From Pseudonocardia sp. MH-G8 (GTDB lineage: Bacteria > Actinomycetota > Actinomycetes > Mycobacteriales > Pseudonocardiaceae): DNA of 64,000 nt. The notes beneath the pieces were generated by a model that made no database searches, was not told the DNA's origin, and saw only the letters and a program-made list of their open reading frames with translations. The translations under genes and the position numbers were made by a program. The stretch covers positions 1-64,000 of the forward strand of contig NZ_NKYF01000039.1 in assembly GCF_002262885.1 (NCBI RefSeq), read 5' to 3'. Positions 7,230 through 15,814 of the stretch are shown piece after piece (position 1 is the stretch's first letter; each line of letters begins with the position of its first letter).

Positions 7230-8726
7230 TCACTGGCCGCCGAAGCCGATCGCCACGTACTTCGTCTCCAGGAACTCCTCGATCCCGACGCTGCCGCCCT
7301 CGCGGCCGAGGCCGGACTCCTTGATGCCACCGAACGGGGCGGCCGGGTTGGACACCAGGCCGGTGTTGAGCCCGATCATCCCGGCCTCCAACCGCTCCGA
7401 CACCCGCAGGGCGCGGGTGATGTTCTCCGTGTACAGGTAGCTGACCAGGCCGTACTCGGTGTCGTTGGCCGCGGCGACGGCGTCGTCCTCGTGGTCGAAC
7501 ACGCTGATCGCAGCCACCGGCCCGAAGATCTCCTCGGACGTGAGGCGGGCCTCCAGCGGCACTTCGGAGAGCACGGTGGGCCGGTAGAAGTAGCCCGGCC
7601 CGTCACCCGGCTCGCCACCGACGTGGACGCGCGCACCGCGGCCCACGGCGTCGCGCACGAGCTCCACGACCTTGTCGCGGCCCTTCGCGTCGACGAGCGG
7701 GCCGACCTGCACACCGTCGTCGGTGCCCCGGCCGACGGTGAGCGCGCCCATCCGCTCGGTGAGGCGGCGGGCGAACTCCTCGGCCACGCCGCGCTGCACA
7801 AGGAACCGGTTGGCGGCCGTGCAGGCCTCACCCATGTTGCGCATCTTGGCCAGCATCGCGCCCTCGACCGCCTTGTCCAGGTCGGCGTCGTCGAAGACGA
7901 GGAAGGGTGCGTTGCCGCCCAGCTCCATCGAGGTCTTCAGCACCTTCTCCGAGGCCTGCTCCAGCAGCAGCTTGCCGACCGCGGTGGAGCCGGTGAACGA
8001 CAGCTTGCGGGCGCGGCCGTCGCGGATGAGCGGCTCCATCACGCCGCCGGCGTCGGAGGTGGTGACGAGGTTCAGCACGCCGTCGGGCAGCCCGACCTCG
8101 GCGAGGATCGCGGCGAGCGCGTGCATCGACAGCGGGGTCTGGGCTGCGGGCTTCAGCACGATGGTGCAACCGGCCGCGATCGCGGGGCCGATCTTGCGGG
8201 TGCCCATGGCCATGGGGAAGTTCCACGGCGTGATCAGCAGCGACACACCGACCGGCTGCTTCTGCACGAGGAACCGGCTGGCGCCGTTGGGCGCCACGGC
8301 GTAGCCGCCGTCGATGCGCACCGCCTCCTCGGCGAACCAGCGGAAGAACTCCGCGGCGTAGGCGACCTCGCCCCGGCTCTCGGCGAGCGGCTTGCCCATC
8401 TCCAGGGTCATGAGCAGCGCGAGGTCGTCGATCCGCTCCATGATCACGTCGTAGGCGCGGCGGAGGATCTCGCCCCGTTCCCGGGGCGGCATCGCGGCGA
8501 AGGACTGTTGGGCGGCGGCGGCCGCGGCGAGCGCGTCCATGCCGTCCTCGGGGCCGGCGTCGGCCACCTCGCAGAGCGTCTTCCCGGTGGCGGGGTCGTC
8601 GACGGTGAGCGTGCGACCCGACGTGGCGGGGCGCCAGGCCCCACCGATGAACAGGCCGGTGGGGACCGCGTCGACCACCCTGGCCTCGTCGGCGGTCGCG
8701 CTGCTGGTGGCGGCGGAGTTCGTCAT
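7230..8726 (-). CDS. gabD: Succinate-semialdehyde dehydrogenase, NAD(P)+-dependent
   Basis: The 498-residue product has the full aldehyde dehydrogenase architecture. It contains the cofactor segment TPWNFPMAMGTRKIGPA, the FTGSTAVGKLL Rossmann turn, the general base Glu in MELGGNAPF and the catalytic Cys in MGEACTAANRF. The last two motif forms match succinate-semialdehyde dehydrogenases better than other aldehyde dehydrogenases. It would oxidise succinate semialdehyde to succinate in the cytosol (GABA shunt or an amine/4-hydroxybutyrate route). The ATG at 8726 (MTNSAATSS) is chosen because the family domain begins soon after; the frame stays open to 8885. No aminotransferase partner is adjacent. 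Confidence 0.85.
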   Translation of the reverse strand: MTNSAATSSATADEARVVDAVPTGLFIGGAWRPATSGRTLTVDDPATGKTLCEVADAGPEDGMDALAAAAAAQQSFAAMPPRERGEILRRAYDVIMERIDDLALLMTLEMGKPLAESRGEVAYAAEFFRWFAEEAVRIDGGYAVAPNGASRFLVQKQPVGVSLLITPWNFPMAMGTRKIGPAIAAGCTIVLKPAAQTPLSMHALAAILAEVGLPDGVLNLVTTSDAGGVMEPLIRDGRARKLSFTGSTAVGKLLLEQASEKVLKTSMELGGNAPFLVFDDADLDKAVEGAMLAKMRNMGEACTAANRFLVQRGVAEEFARRLTERMGALTVGRGTDDGVQVGPLVDAKGRDKVVELVRDAVGRGARVHVGGEPGDGPGYFYRPTVLSEVPLEARLTSEEIFGPVAAISVFDHEDDAVAAANDTEYGLVSYLYTENITRALRVSERLEAGMIGLNTGLVSNPAAPFGGIKESGLGREGGSVGIEEFLETKYVAIGFGGQ

Positions 8727-8827
8727 GGCCGCGATGCTGCCATCGTGCGTCTGCCGACGCACCACCCCGTGGCCACGATGAAGTGCTGTGCGGTGCCGAC
8801 GGGCCCGATGGCGCAGGATGTGCAGGC

Positions 8828-9997
8828 GTGAGCGCAACGCTGCACCGGCTGCCCGAACTCGTGCCACCGCCGACCGAGCTCCCACCGCGGGTGGCCGCGC
8901 TGCGGGCCGAGGTGCGGGCGTTCCTCGAGGAGGAGCGGGCCGCGCAGCTCTGGGTGCCCCGCGCGGATGCGTGGCTGTCGGGCTGGGACGAGCGCTTCAC
9001 CCGGGAGCTGGGGCGGCGCGGTTGGCTCGGCATGACGATCCCCCAGGAGTACGGCGGGCACGGCGCCTCGCCGCTGGACCGCTACGTCATCACCGAGGAG
9101 CTGCTGGCGGCGGGCGCGCCGGTGGCGGCGCACTGGATCGCCGACCGGCAGATCGGCCCGACGCTCATGCGGTTCGGCACCGACGTGCAGCGGCGCCGCT
9201 TCCTGCCGGGCATCGCCGCGGGCGAGGTGTACTTCGGCATCGGGATGAGCGAGCCCGACGCAGGCTCCGACCTGGCCGGTGTGCGCACGCGGGCGGAGCG
9301 GGTGGACGGTGGGTGGGAACTCACCGGCACCAAGGTGTGGACGTCCGGCGCGCACCACGCGCACGCGTTCTTCGCACTCGCCCGCTCGGCGCCCCGCGAC
9401 GAGCGGCACCGCCACGCCGGGCTGTCGCAGTTCATCGTGTTGCTCGACTCGCCGGGCGTGCAGATCCGCCCGATCCGGCTGCTCACCGGGGCCCACCACT
9501 TCAACGAGGTCGTGTTCGACCGCGCCTTCGTGCCCGACGACATGGTGCTCGGCGAGATCGGCGCGGGCTGGCGGCAGGTCACCGGCGAGCTGGCGTTCGA
9601 GCGCAGCGGCCCCGAACGCTTCCTCTCGACGTTCCCGCTGCTGGCGGCGTTGGTCGGCGAGCTCGCCGGCACCCGCGGCGCCGAACGCGAGATCGGTGGG
9701 CTGGTCGCGCGGCTGTGGACGCTGCGGCGGATGTCGCTGGCCGTGGCCGGATCGTTGGAGTCGGGGGAGGCACCGGAGCTGGCCGCCGCCGTGGTCAAGG
9801 ACCTGGGCACGCGCTACGAGAACGAGGTGATCGACGTGGCCCGGCTGCTGGTCGCGACCCCGCCCGACCCCGGCGCCGGCAGCGGCTACGCCCGCCTGCT
9901 GGCCGACGCCGTCCTGCACGCACCGGGGTTCACCCTGCGCGGCGGGACGAACGAGGTGCTGCGCGGCATCGTCGCGCGCGGGATGGGGCTGCGCTGA
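8828..9997 (+). CDS. Acyl-CoA dehydrogenase
   Basis: The 389-residue flavoprotein carries the usual acyl-CoA dehydrogenase order: an N-terminal helical domain with GWLGMTIPQEYGG, the central beta domain with FGIGMSEPDAGSDL and LTGTKVWTSGAHHA (the FAD-contacting segment), and a C-terminal helical bundle ending RGGTNEVLRGIVARGMGLR. It would desaturate a CoA thioester and pass electrons to ETF. The GTG at 8828 gives the expected length; an in-frame ATG at 8783 would add 15 residues. Its TGA overlaps the ATG of the next, shorter dehydrogenase. Such pairs form heteromeric enzymes in actinobacterial sterol or branched-lipid catabolism; the substrate is unknown. Confidence 0.85.
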   Translation: MSATLHRLPELVPPPTELPPRVAALRAEVRAFLEEERAAQLWVPRADAWLSGWDERFTRELGRRGWLGMTIPQEYGGHGASPLDRYVITEELLAAGAPVAAHWIADRQIGPTLMRFGTDVQRRRFLPGIAAGEVYFGIGMSEPDAGSDLAGVRTRAERVDGGWELTGTKVWTSGAHHAHAFFALARSAPRDERHRHAGLSQFIVLLDSPGVQIRPIRLLTGAHHFNEVVFDRAFVPDDMVLGEIGAGWRQVTGELAFERSGPERFLSTFPLLAALVGELAGTRGAEREIGGLVARLWTLRRMSLAVAGSLESGEAPELAAAVVKDLGTRYENEVIDVARLLVATPPDPGAGSGYARLLADAVLHAPGFTLRGGTNEVLRGIVARGMGLR

Positions 9998-11025
9998 TGG
10001 CATCGGTGAACACCGGAGTGAGTGCGGAGCTGCAGGAGCTGGCGGAGTCGGTCTTCGGCGACGCGGCGTCGCCGGACACCGGGTTCGACGCGGCGCTGTG
10101 GAGCACGCTGCAGGAGACCGGTCTCGCCCGGCTGACGCTGCCCGCCGCCGCGGGCGGCAGCGAGGGCACGGTCGCCGACTCCGCGGTGGTGCTCGCCGCG
10201 GCCGGCCGGCACGCCGCGCGGGTGCCGCTCGTCGAGACCGACCTGCTCGCCGGTTGGCTGCTGCAGGCCGCGGGCCTCGACGTGCCGGACGGGGTGTTGA
10301 CGGCGGTCGCGGGTGATCTCGACGTGAACGGCGGCCACGCCCGCGGGGAGCTGCGCCGGGTGCCGTGGGCGCGGGCCGCGGCGGCGCTGGCGGTGCTCAC
10401 CCCCACGCAGGTCGTGCTGCTCGGGCCGGAGGCGCTGACGGTCACGGACGGCGCCAACCTGGCGGAGGAGCCCCGCGACGTGGTGGTGGTCGACGGCCCG
10501 GTCACCGCGGTGGCGCCGGCACCGGACGGCGCGGCGGGAGAGCTGCGCGTGCGCGCCGCGCTGGGACGCGCGTCGTTGCTCGCCGGCGCGGCGTCCGGCG
10601 CGCTCGCCGCAACGGTCCGGTACGCGGGGGAGCGGGTGCAGTTCGGGCGCCCGATCGGACGGTTCCAGGCGGTGCAGCAGCAGCTGGCCGCCGCCGGGGC
10701 GGAGCTCGCCGCCGCGTCGGCGGCCGCGTCCGCCGCAGCAGGTGTCGCCACGGCGGACGGGATGGCCGCGGGTTCCACCCGGTTCGCCGTGGCCGCGGCG
10801 AAGGCCCGGACCGGTGAGGCCGCGGGCGTCGTCGCCCGGACCGCGCACCAGGTCCACGGCGCCATCGGCTTCACCCGCGAGCACGACCTGCGGCTGTGGA
10901 CCACCCGGCTGTGGGCCTGGCGGGACGAGGACGGCTCGGACGCCGAGTGGAACGCGGAGATCGGCGCCGCGGCGCTGGCCGCCGGACCCGCGGGCTTGTG
11001 GCCGCTGATCGCCGGTTCGCCCTGA
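9997..11025 (+). CDS. Acyl-CoA dehydrogenase family protein, smaller partner subunit
   Basis: The ATG at 9997 overlaps the stop of the preceding dehydrogenase, so the two are translationally coupled. The 342-residue product is a short member of the family. It has a degenerate N-terminal half and a C-terminal half with YAGERVQFGRPIGRFQAVQQ and QVHGAIGFTREHDLRLW, which is typical of FadE-like enzymes. The middle domain lacks an obvious SEP..GSD flavin segment. That asymmetry fits the alpha2beta2 FadE heteromers in which FAD lies at the subunit interface. The partnership is inferred from the overlap. Confidence 0.78.
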   Translation: MASVNTGVSAELQELAESVFGDAASPDTGFDAALWSTLQETGLARLTLPAAAGGSEGTVADSAVVLAAAGRHAARVPLVETDLLAGWLLQAAGLDVPDGVLTAVAGDLDVNGGHARGELRRVPWARAAAALAVLTPTQVVLLGPEALTVTDGANLAEEPRDVVVVDGPVTAVAPAPDGAAGELRVRAALGRASLLAGAASGALAATVRYAGERVQFGRPIGRFQAVQQQLAAAGAELAAASAAASAAAGVATADGMAAGSTRFAVAAAKARTGEAAGVVARTAHQVHGAIGFTREHDLRLWTTRLWAWRDEDGSDAEWNAEIGAAALAAGPAGLWPLIAGSP

Positions 11026-11030
11026 CGCGG

Positions 11031-11465
11031 TCAGGGCGCGGGCACCCCGCCGAGGCGCGCCTCCATCGCCTCGGCGAGCCGGGTGAGCGTGGAGAGCGCC
11101 GCCGCGCGTTCCGATCCGAGCCCGGCCAGCAGGTGGGCGTGGGCAGCGAGCTCGCGCGGGAACAGGTCGTCGATGACGTCCTCCCCGCCCGGGGTGAGGC
11201 CGATCAGCGCCGTGCGCCGGTCGGCCGGGTTGGCCGTGTGTGCGACCAGGCCCCGAGCCTCCAGCTTGGCCAGGGTCTTGCTGACCCCGGCCCGTGACAT
11301 CCCGAGGTGGGCGGCGAGCCGCGCCGCGGTGAGTGGCGGCTCGGCGTGGCGCAGCGGTACGAGCAGCTGAACCTCGGCGGTGGTCAGCGCGGCGCCCTGG
11401 TAGAGCGGCTTCACCGCGCGGTCGAGAACCGCGGTGATCCGGTTGACGAGGGCGACGACCTCCAT
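11031..11465 (-). CDS. MarR-family transcriptional regulator
   Basis: This is a 144-residue winged-helix protein. Residues 30-100 read as the MarR fold: LTTAEVQLLVPLRHAEPPLT, the recognition helix MSRAGVSKTLAKLEARG and the wing LVAHTANPADRRTALIGLTP with the typical D-RR tip. It probably binds DNA as a dimer and responds to a small ligand. It converges with the acyl-CoA dehydrogenase pair (5 bases apart) and diverges from the decayed oxidoreductase at 11486, which may once have been its target. Confidence 0.82.
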   Translation of the reverse strand: MEVVALVNRITAVLDRAVKPLYQGAALTTAEVQLLVPLRHAEPPLTAARLAAHLGMSRAGVSKTLAKLEARGLVAHTANPADRRTALIGLTPGGEDVIDDLFPRELAAHAHLLAGLGSERAAALSTLTRLAEAMEARLGGVPAP

Positions 11466-11485
11466 GGGCGAGGTGTCCAGGTCCA

Positions 11486-12159
11486 GGGTTCCTCGTGCAC
11501 CGCGGATCCGGGCCCGTGCTGGCGACGCGCACGGTCCTGGTCGCTACCGGACTGCGCGACGAGTTGCCCGACGCCCCGGGGTAGGGCAGCTGTGGGGCGG
11601 CGACGTCGCGCACTGCCCCTACTGCCACGGCTACGAGGTGCGTGACACGGCGATCGGCGTGCTCGGCGGCGAGAACCGGCCGTTCACCCTGCACCAGGCG
11701 CAGCTGGTGCGGCAGTGGTCCGACGACGTCGTCTTCTTCCCGCACCGGATCGTCCTGACCGACGACGAGCGAGCCCGGTTCGATGCGCGCGGCATCCGGG
11801 TCGTCGAGGGGGAGGTGGCGCGGTTGACCGTCGCGCAGCACCGCCTGCAGGGCGTGGAGCTCGTGGACGGGCGCACGGTGGCCCGCACCGCGGTGTTCGT
11901 GGGCCCGCGCTTCGTCCCCCGGGACGACGTCCTCACCGCGCTGGGTTGCGTCCTCGGCGAGAACGGCTGGGTGCAGGTCGAACCGACGGGACGCACCAGC
12001 GTGCCAGGCGTGTGGGCCGCGGGAAACGTCGTCGACTCGCCCGCTCAGGTCGCGAGCGCCGTCGGCGCTGGGGCGAGTGCGGCGATCTCGCTGAACCACC
12101 ACCTGCTCGCGGAGGACGTCGAGCGGGCGCTCGCCGCCCGGAGTCACAGCGTCGGCTGA
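11486..12159 (+). pseudogene. Thioredoxin-reductase-like oxidoreductase, 5'-truncated and frameshifted
   Basis: The downstream frame encodes WGGDVAHCPYCHGYEVRDT, the CxxC redox segment of thioredoxin-reductase-like enzymes, then an NAD domain and the final GVWAAGNVVDSPAQV segment that contacts FAD. The preceding family sequence (VLATRTVLVATGLRDELPDA) is in a different frame and ends at a TAG at 11582. One missing base in the G run near 11578-11581 would restore it. The first ~95 residues with the FAD GxGxxG motif are absent: recognisable homology begins only 20 bases from the MarR start codon. It is therefore a remnant, unless the single-base change is a sequencing error; the 5' deletion remains in either case. 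Confidence 0.72.
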
Positions 12160-12202
12160 CCGGAGCGTGCGTACCTCGCGCGTGCCCGGGGAAGGTCGGG
12201 GC

Positions 12203-12768
12203 ATGGACATCGATCTCAGCGGGCGCACCGCACTCGTCACCGGTTCCACGCAGGGCATCGGGCTCGCGATCGCCGGCGGGCTCGCCGCGGCGGGTGCGGG
12301 CGTCGTGGTCAACGGGCGCACCGCCTCCCGGGTGGACGCGGCCGTGGCACGGTTGCAGGAGGAGCGTCCCGGCGCCGACGTGCGGGGCATCGCGGCGGAC
12401 GTCGCCGACGCCGACGGTGCGGCCGAGCTCGTGGAACGACTGCCGCACGTCGACGTCCTGGTCAACAACCTGGGCATCTTCGGGTCCCGGCCGGTGCTCG
12501 AGGTCGACGACGACGAGTGGCGGCGCTACTTCGAGGTGAACGTCCTGTCCGGGGTGCGGCTCACCCGCGCCTACCTGCCGGGCATGATCGAGCGCGGCTG
12601 GGGGCGGGTGCAGTTCATCTGCAGCGACTCGTCGGTGGTGATCCCGGCCGAGATGGTGCACTACGGGGTCACGAAGACGGCGCTGCTCGCCGTGTCACGC
12701 GGGTTCGCCAAGGCCGCGTCCGGCACCTGCGGGTGGACGGCGGCTACGTCGACGCGATCCTGCCGTAG
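12203..12768 (+). pseudogene. Short-chain dehydrogenase with internal deletion
   Basis: The ATG at 12203 begins a good SDR: ALVTGSTQGIG (cofactor loop), NNLGIFG, and the catalytic region with YGVTKTALL. The family sequence stops after SRGFAKAASGT. In another frame it resumes almost at once with LRVDGGYVDAILP, the usual SDR C-terminus, ending at a TAG at 12766. About 70-90 residues are therefore missing and the reading frame is broken near 12720-12728. If read straight on, the original frame runs antisense into the kinase gene to 13351. It lies directly after another decayed gene. Confidence 0.7.
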
Positions 12769-12776
12769 TACCGCCA

Positions 12777-12797
12777 CCGGCCCCAGGCGGAGGCCGG
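12777..12797 (-). terminator. Possible terminator of the sensor kinase gene
   Basis: A short stem (CCGGCC / GGCCGG, 9-base loop) immediately follows the minus-strand stop at 12800 and separates it from the decayed SDR. It is weak and short. Confidence 0.3.
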
Positions 12798-12799
12798 GG

Positions 12800-15487
12800 T
12801 CAGGAACCGTCGCCCTCGGGGCCGGGCCGGTCCACCCGTCCCTCGCGGATGCCGCGCTGGAACGTCGTCAGCCGCCCGCGCACCGCGTCCGCGTCGCGGG
12901 TGGACTCGGCTGCCGGGGTGCCTGCCGGGCCCGCGCTGCCCGGGAGCAACCGGCTGCGGGGCACCCGCTTGGGCAGGCCCGCTCTCGTGACGCTGCTCTC
13001 GGTGTGCGTCGTGGCCGCGCGGGCCGCCTGCCAGAGGCTGTCCGCCGCGCTGGCGAAGGCCGCCGGGTCCGGACCGGACGAGGCGCCCGCGCCGACCGCC
13101 ACGGGGACCGCCTCCGTGGCCGTGGCGCCGGAACCGGCGGAGGCGGTGACGTGGAACCACCCCGACGTGACCTCCGCGAAGATCGGCGTGATGTCGCCGT
13201 CGTCGAAGGGGCCGTTCGCGAAGGGGCCGTTCGCGAACGGGTCGCGCGGACGAGGCTCATCGGGGTCGGGCAGCGACGACGGGGGCACGAGCGGCTCGAA
13301 CAACGCGGCCCCGTCCAACTCCGGGGGAGAATCGGGAACCGGCGCCGGTAGGGCCGCCACCACGGGCAGCCGCAGCGTCTCGGCGCCGACGGAATCCTGC
13401 TCCGGCACCCCGCCGGAGAGCGCTGCGGCGGGCTCGCGCCTGCCACCGTCGGTGCCGTCCGGGATCACGATGCGCGCGGGCAGCGGGGGCGCTGCCTCGA
13501 ACCGCGACCACAGGATCTGGTCGGGCTCGCCCTCCCGCTCGCCGACCAGGTCTGCCGGCACCGTCACCCGCGCGGTGATGCCGTGCGCGCCCGTGGTGGG
13601 CCCTCGTGACGGCCCCATCGAGTCGGTGAACAGCCCCACCCAGACGCCGTGCCGGTTGGCGAGCTTGCCGACCACGAACAGGCCCATCTGTTGCGACGCC
13701 GCCACAGTGGCCGTGGCCTCGCTCGGGTTGCGCAGCCGGTCGTTCAGCGTTGCGAGCTCGCCCGCGGACAGGCCCGGCCCGCTGTCGAAGATCTCCACCA
13801 GGATCGAGTCGTCCCGGGCCCGGCTGCAGCTCATCACCACCTGCGTGTCGGTGGGCGAGAACCGGGTGGCGTTGTCGAGCAGCTCGGCGAGCAGGTGCTG
13901 GATGTCGTTGGCCGCCTCCCCGACGAACACGGCGTCCGGGCAGCTCTGCACGTTGACGCGCGGGTACTGCTCGATCTCCGACACCGCCGCGCGCAGCACG
14001 TCCAGCACCGGCATGGGGTCGGTGGCGTCCCGCTCGACCTCCGTGCCGGCCAGCACCAGCAGGTTCTCGCAGTTGCGCCGCATCCGCGTGGCCAGGTGGT
14101 CCAGGCGGAACAGGTCGGAGAGCTGCTCGGGGTCGACCTCGCCCGCCTCGAGCTGCTCGATGAGCAGGAGCTGGCGATCCACCAGCGACTGGCTGCGGCG
14201 GGAGAGGTTGACGTACATGGCGTTGACGTTGTTCTGCAGCGTGGCCTGCTCGGCCGCCAGCTTGACGGCTTGCGCGTGCACGGCGTCGAAGGCCCGCGCG
14301 ACCTGGCCGACCTCCTCGCGGGTGACGACCGGCACCGGGTTGACGTCGACGTTGGGCACGGAGCCCTCGCGCATCCGCCGCACCGCGTCGGGCAGCCGCT
14401 CCTGGGCCACGAGGATGGCGCTGCGGCGCAGCGTGCGCAGGGAGGCGATCATCGCCCGTGCGACGAGCCCGACGATCGCGGCAGCCAGCAGCAACGCGAC
14501 GATCAGCACCGTGACGTTGATCCAGGCCTCGGCGATGGCGCTCTGCCGGCGCTCCGCGGCGGTGATGCGCAGCTCCGCGCGGACCCCCTCGCCCGCGGCG
14601 TCGAGCTCACCGAGGAACCGGCTGTAGACGTCGGCGACGCGGACGACCCCGACGCCCTCCGGGGCCCCGCCCGCGGCGATCACCGATTCCACGAGCGTGT
14701 CGCGCTGGGCGTTGGCCGACCCGGCGATGAGGCCGCTGTACCTGACGCGCTGCGCGGCGTCGAGCGCCACGCGGAACTCGGCGAGGCCGCTGTTCAGGCG
14801 CGCCCCGCTGTACTGCAGGTCGGCGGCCAGCGGCGCGGGCAGCGGGCCCCGCACCGCGATGGCCAGCTGGGCCTGCTGCAGGGTGGCCTCGTTGCGGGCG
14901 GCGTCCATGCCGGCGAGGCTGTTGGCGAGCCCCAGCACCTCGAGGGTGTTGACGTTGCGCAGCAGCGCGCTGTCGAGCTGCACCAGCTGTTCGAGCAGCT
15001 CGGAGTACCGGGAGATCACCGCGGTGGCCGGCGCGGTGGAGCCGGTGACGATCTCCCGCAGCCCCGGGAGGCGCTCGAGGGCCTGCTCCGCCTGCCTGCG
15101 CACCAGGTCGAGCCCCGCGACGTCGTCGATGCGCAGGCCGGCCAAGGCGTCCTGGCCCTGCGCCGCGCGGTGGTCGACCGACTCGATCACGCGCTCCAGC
15201 GCGCGGGCGTCCACCCGGCCGTTCGCGACGAACTCCGCGGCGCGGTAGCGCTCCCGCTCCACGTCGACGATGAGGGAGGACACCACCCCCTGGACCCCGA
15301 CGAACCGAGCGACCCGGTCGCGCTCCTCGGCCTCGGCCGTCTGGTCGGCTATCCGGAAGACACCCAGCGTCACGGCGAGTAGCAGGGGGACGAGCAGCAC
15401 GACGGAGAACTTGACGCGCAGACTCCAGTGCTGCGGCGACCGCCACGCGAATCGGCCGCGCGGCGGCGGACGAGTGTCCCTGGTCAC
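12800..15487 (-). CDS. NIT-domain sensor histidine kinase, conservon CvnA-like
   Basis: The product is about 895 residues. There is one membrane helix near residue 30 (FSVVLLVPLLLAVTLGV), then a ~280-residue extracytoplasmic nitrate/nitrite-sensing-type helical domain, a second helix near 320 (VTVLIVALLLAAAIVGLV) and a HAMP segment. DLFRLDHLATRMRR near 460 is the likely phospho-acceptor region, and LLAELLDNATRFSP plus DSGPGL form the ATP-binding domain. The ~250-residue tail is disordered and contains NGPFANGPFDDG repeats. This is the CvnA layout, but no roadblock, DUF742 or GTPase partner is adjacent. GTG 15487 is chosen for a GGAG 8 bases upstream; GTG 15553 is possible. Confidence 0.78.
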   Translation of the reverse strand: MTRDTRPPPRGRFAWRSPQHWSLRVKFSVVLLVPLLLAVTLGVFRIADQTAEAEERDRVARFVGVQGVVSSLIVDVERERYRAAEFVANGRVDARALERVIESVDHRAAQGQDALAGLRIDDVAGLDLVRRQAEQALERLPGLREIVTGSTAPATAVISRYSELLEQLVQLDSALLRNVNTLEVLGLANSLAGMDAARNEATLQQAQLAIAVRGPLPAPLAADLQYSGARLNSGLAEFRVALDAAQRVRYSGLIAGSANAQRDTLVESVIAAGGAPEGVGVVRVADVYSRFLGELDAAGEGVRAELRITAAERRQSAIAEAWINVTVLIVALLLAAAIVGLVARAMIASLRTLRRSAILVAQERLPDAVRRMREGSVPNVDVNPVPVVTREEVGQVARAFDAVHAQAVKLAAEQATLQNNVNAMYVNLSRRSQSLVDRQLLLIEQLEAGEVDPEQLSDLFRLDHLATRMRRNCENLLVLAGTEVERDATDPMPVLDVLRAAVSEIEQYPRVNVQSCPDAVFVGEAANDIQHLLAELLDNATRFSPTDTQVVMSCSRARDDSILVEIFDSGPGLSAGELATLNDRLRNPSEATATVAASQQMGLFVVGKLANRHGVWVGLFTDSMGPSRGPTTGAHGITARVTVPADLVGEREGEPDQILWSRFEAAPPLPARIVIPDGTDGGRREPAAALSGGVPEQDSVGAETLRLPVVAALPAPVPDSPPELDGAALFEPLVPPSSLPDPDEPRPRDPFANGPFANGPFDDGDITPIFAEVTSGWFHVTASAGSGATATEAVPVAVGAGASSGPDPAAFASAADSLWQAARAATTHTESSVTRAGLPKRVPRSRLLPGSAGPAGTPAAESTRDADAVRGRLTTFQRGIREGRVDRPGPEGDGS

Positions 15488-15714
15488 GTCGACATCTCCA
15501 CGCCTGGGGGGAGCGCGCGGCGCGGACGCCGCGGTTCGGTCGCCGCTGTTCACAGCCCCCTACGTGCAGCCGTGATCAGCGGTTGTCGCAGTGTAGCCAG
15601 GTCTGTCCGCTCAGGTGAGAGATCTGTTACACAGTTGCGCTGAATGGGCCTGGAATACTGCGCTGAGTCACTGTACGTGTACGTGGAGGTCCCCTACACG
15701 GTGCGCGCTCCGTG

Positions 15715-15720
15715 TTGACA
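15715..15720 (+). promoter_or_regulatory. Possible -35 hexamer upstream of the substrate-binding protein
   Basis: A perfect TTGACA lies 95 bases before the ATG at 15815. No convincing -10 is seen at normal spacing (GATGCT at 17 bases is poor). The 327-base divergent gap 15488-15814 otherwise holds only a TACGTGTACGTG repeat near 15675 and no recognisable gene. Confidence 0.3.
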
Positions 15721-15814
15721 GTGCGCTGCGTGCCGATGATGCTGCGCTCCGCAGACGATCACGCGAACGGCCACCTGGCGAGCGAGGTCTCCACGGCGCC
15801 CCAGGGGAGGCAGC

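Noticed and set aside
12167..12182. A 16-base match (GTGCGTACCTCGCGCG) to the left arm of the 17.6-kb element
   Set aside because: It lacks the GCGAGTC core, and a single 16-mer match is within chance expectation for 64 kb of highly GC-rich DNA.
12769..13351. Continuation of the SDR frame to 13351 as a longer fusion protein
   Set aside because: Past 12728 the translation is antisense to the sensor kinase and has no SDR similarity; the SDR C-terminus is found in another frame.
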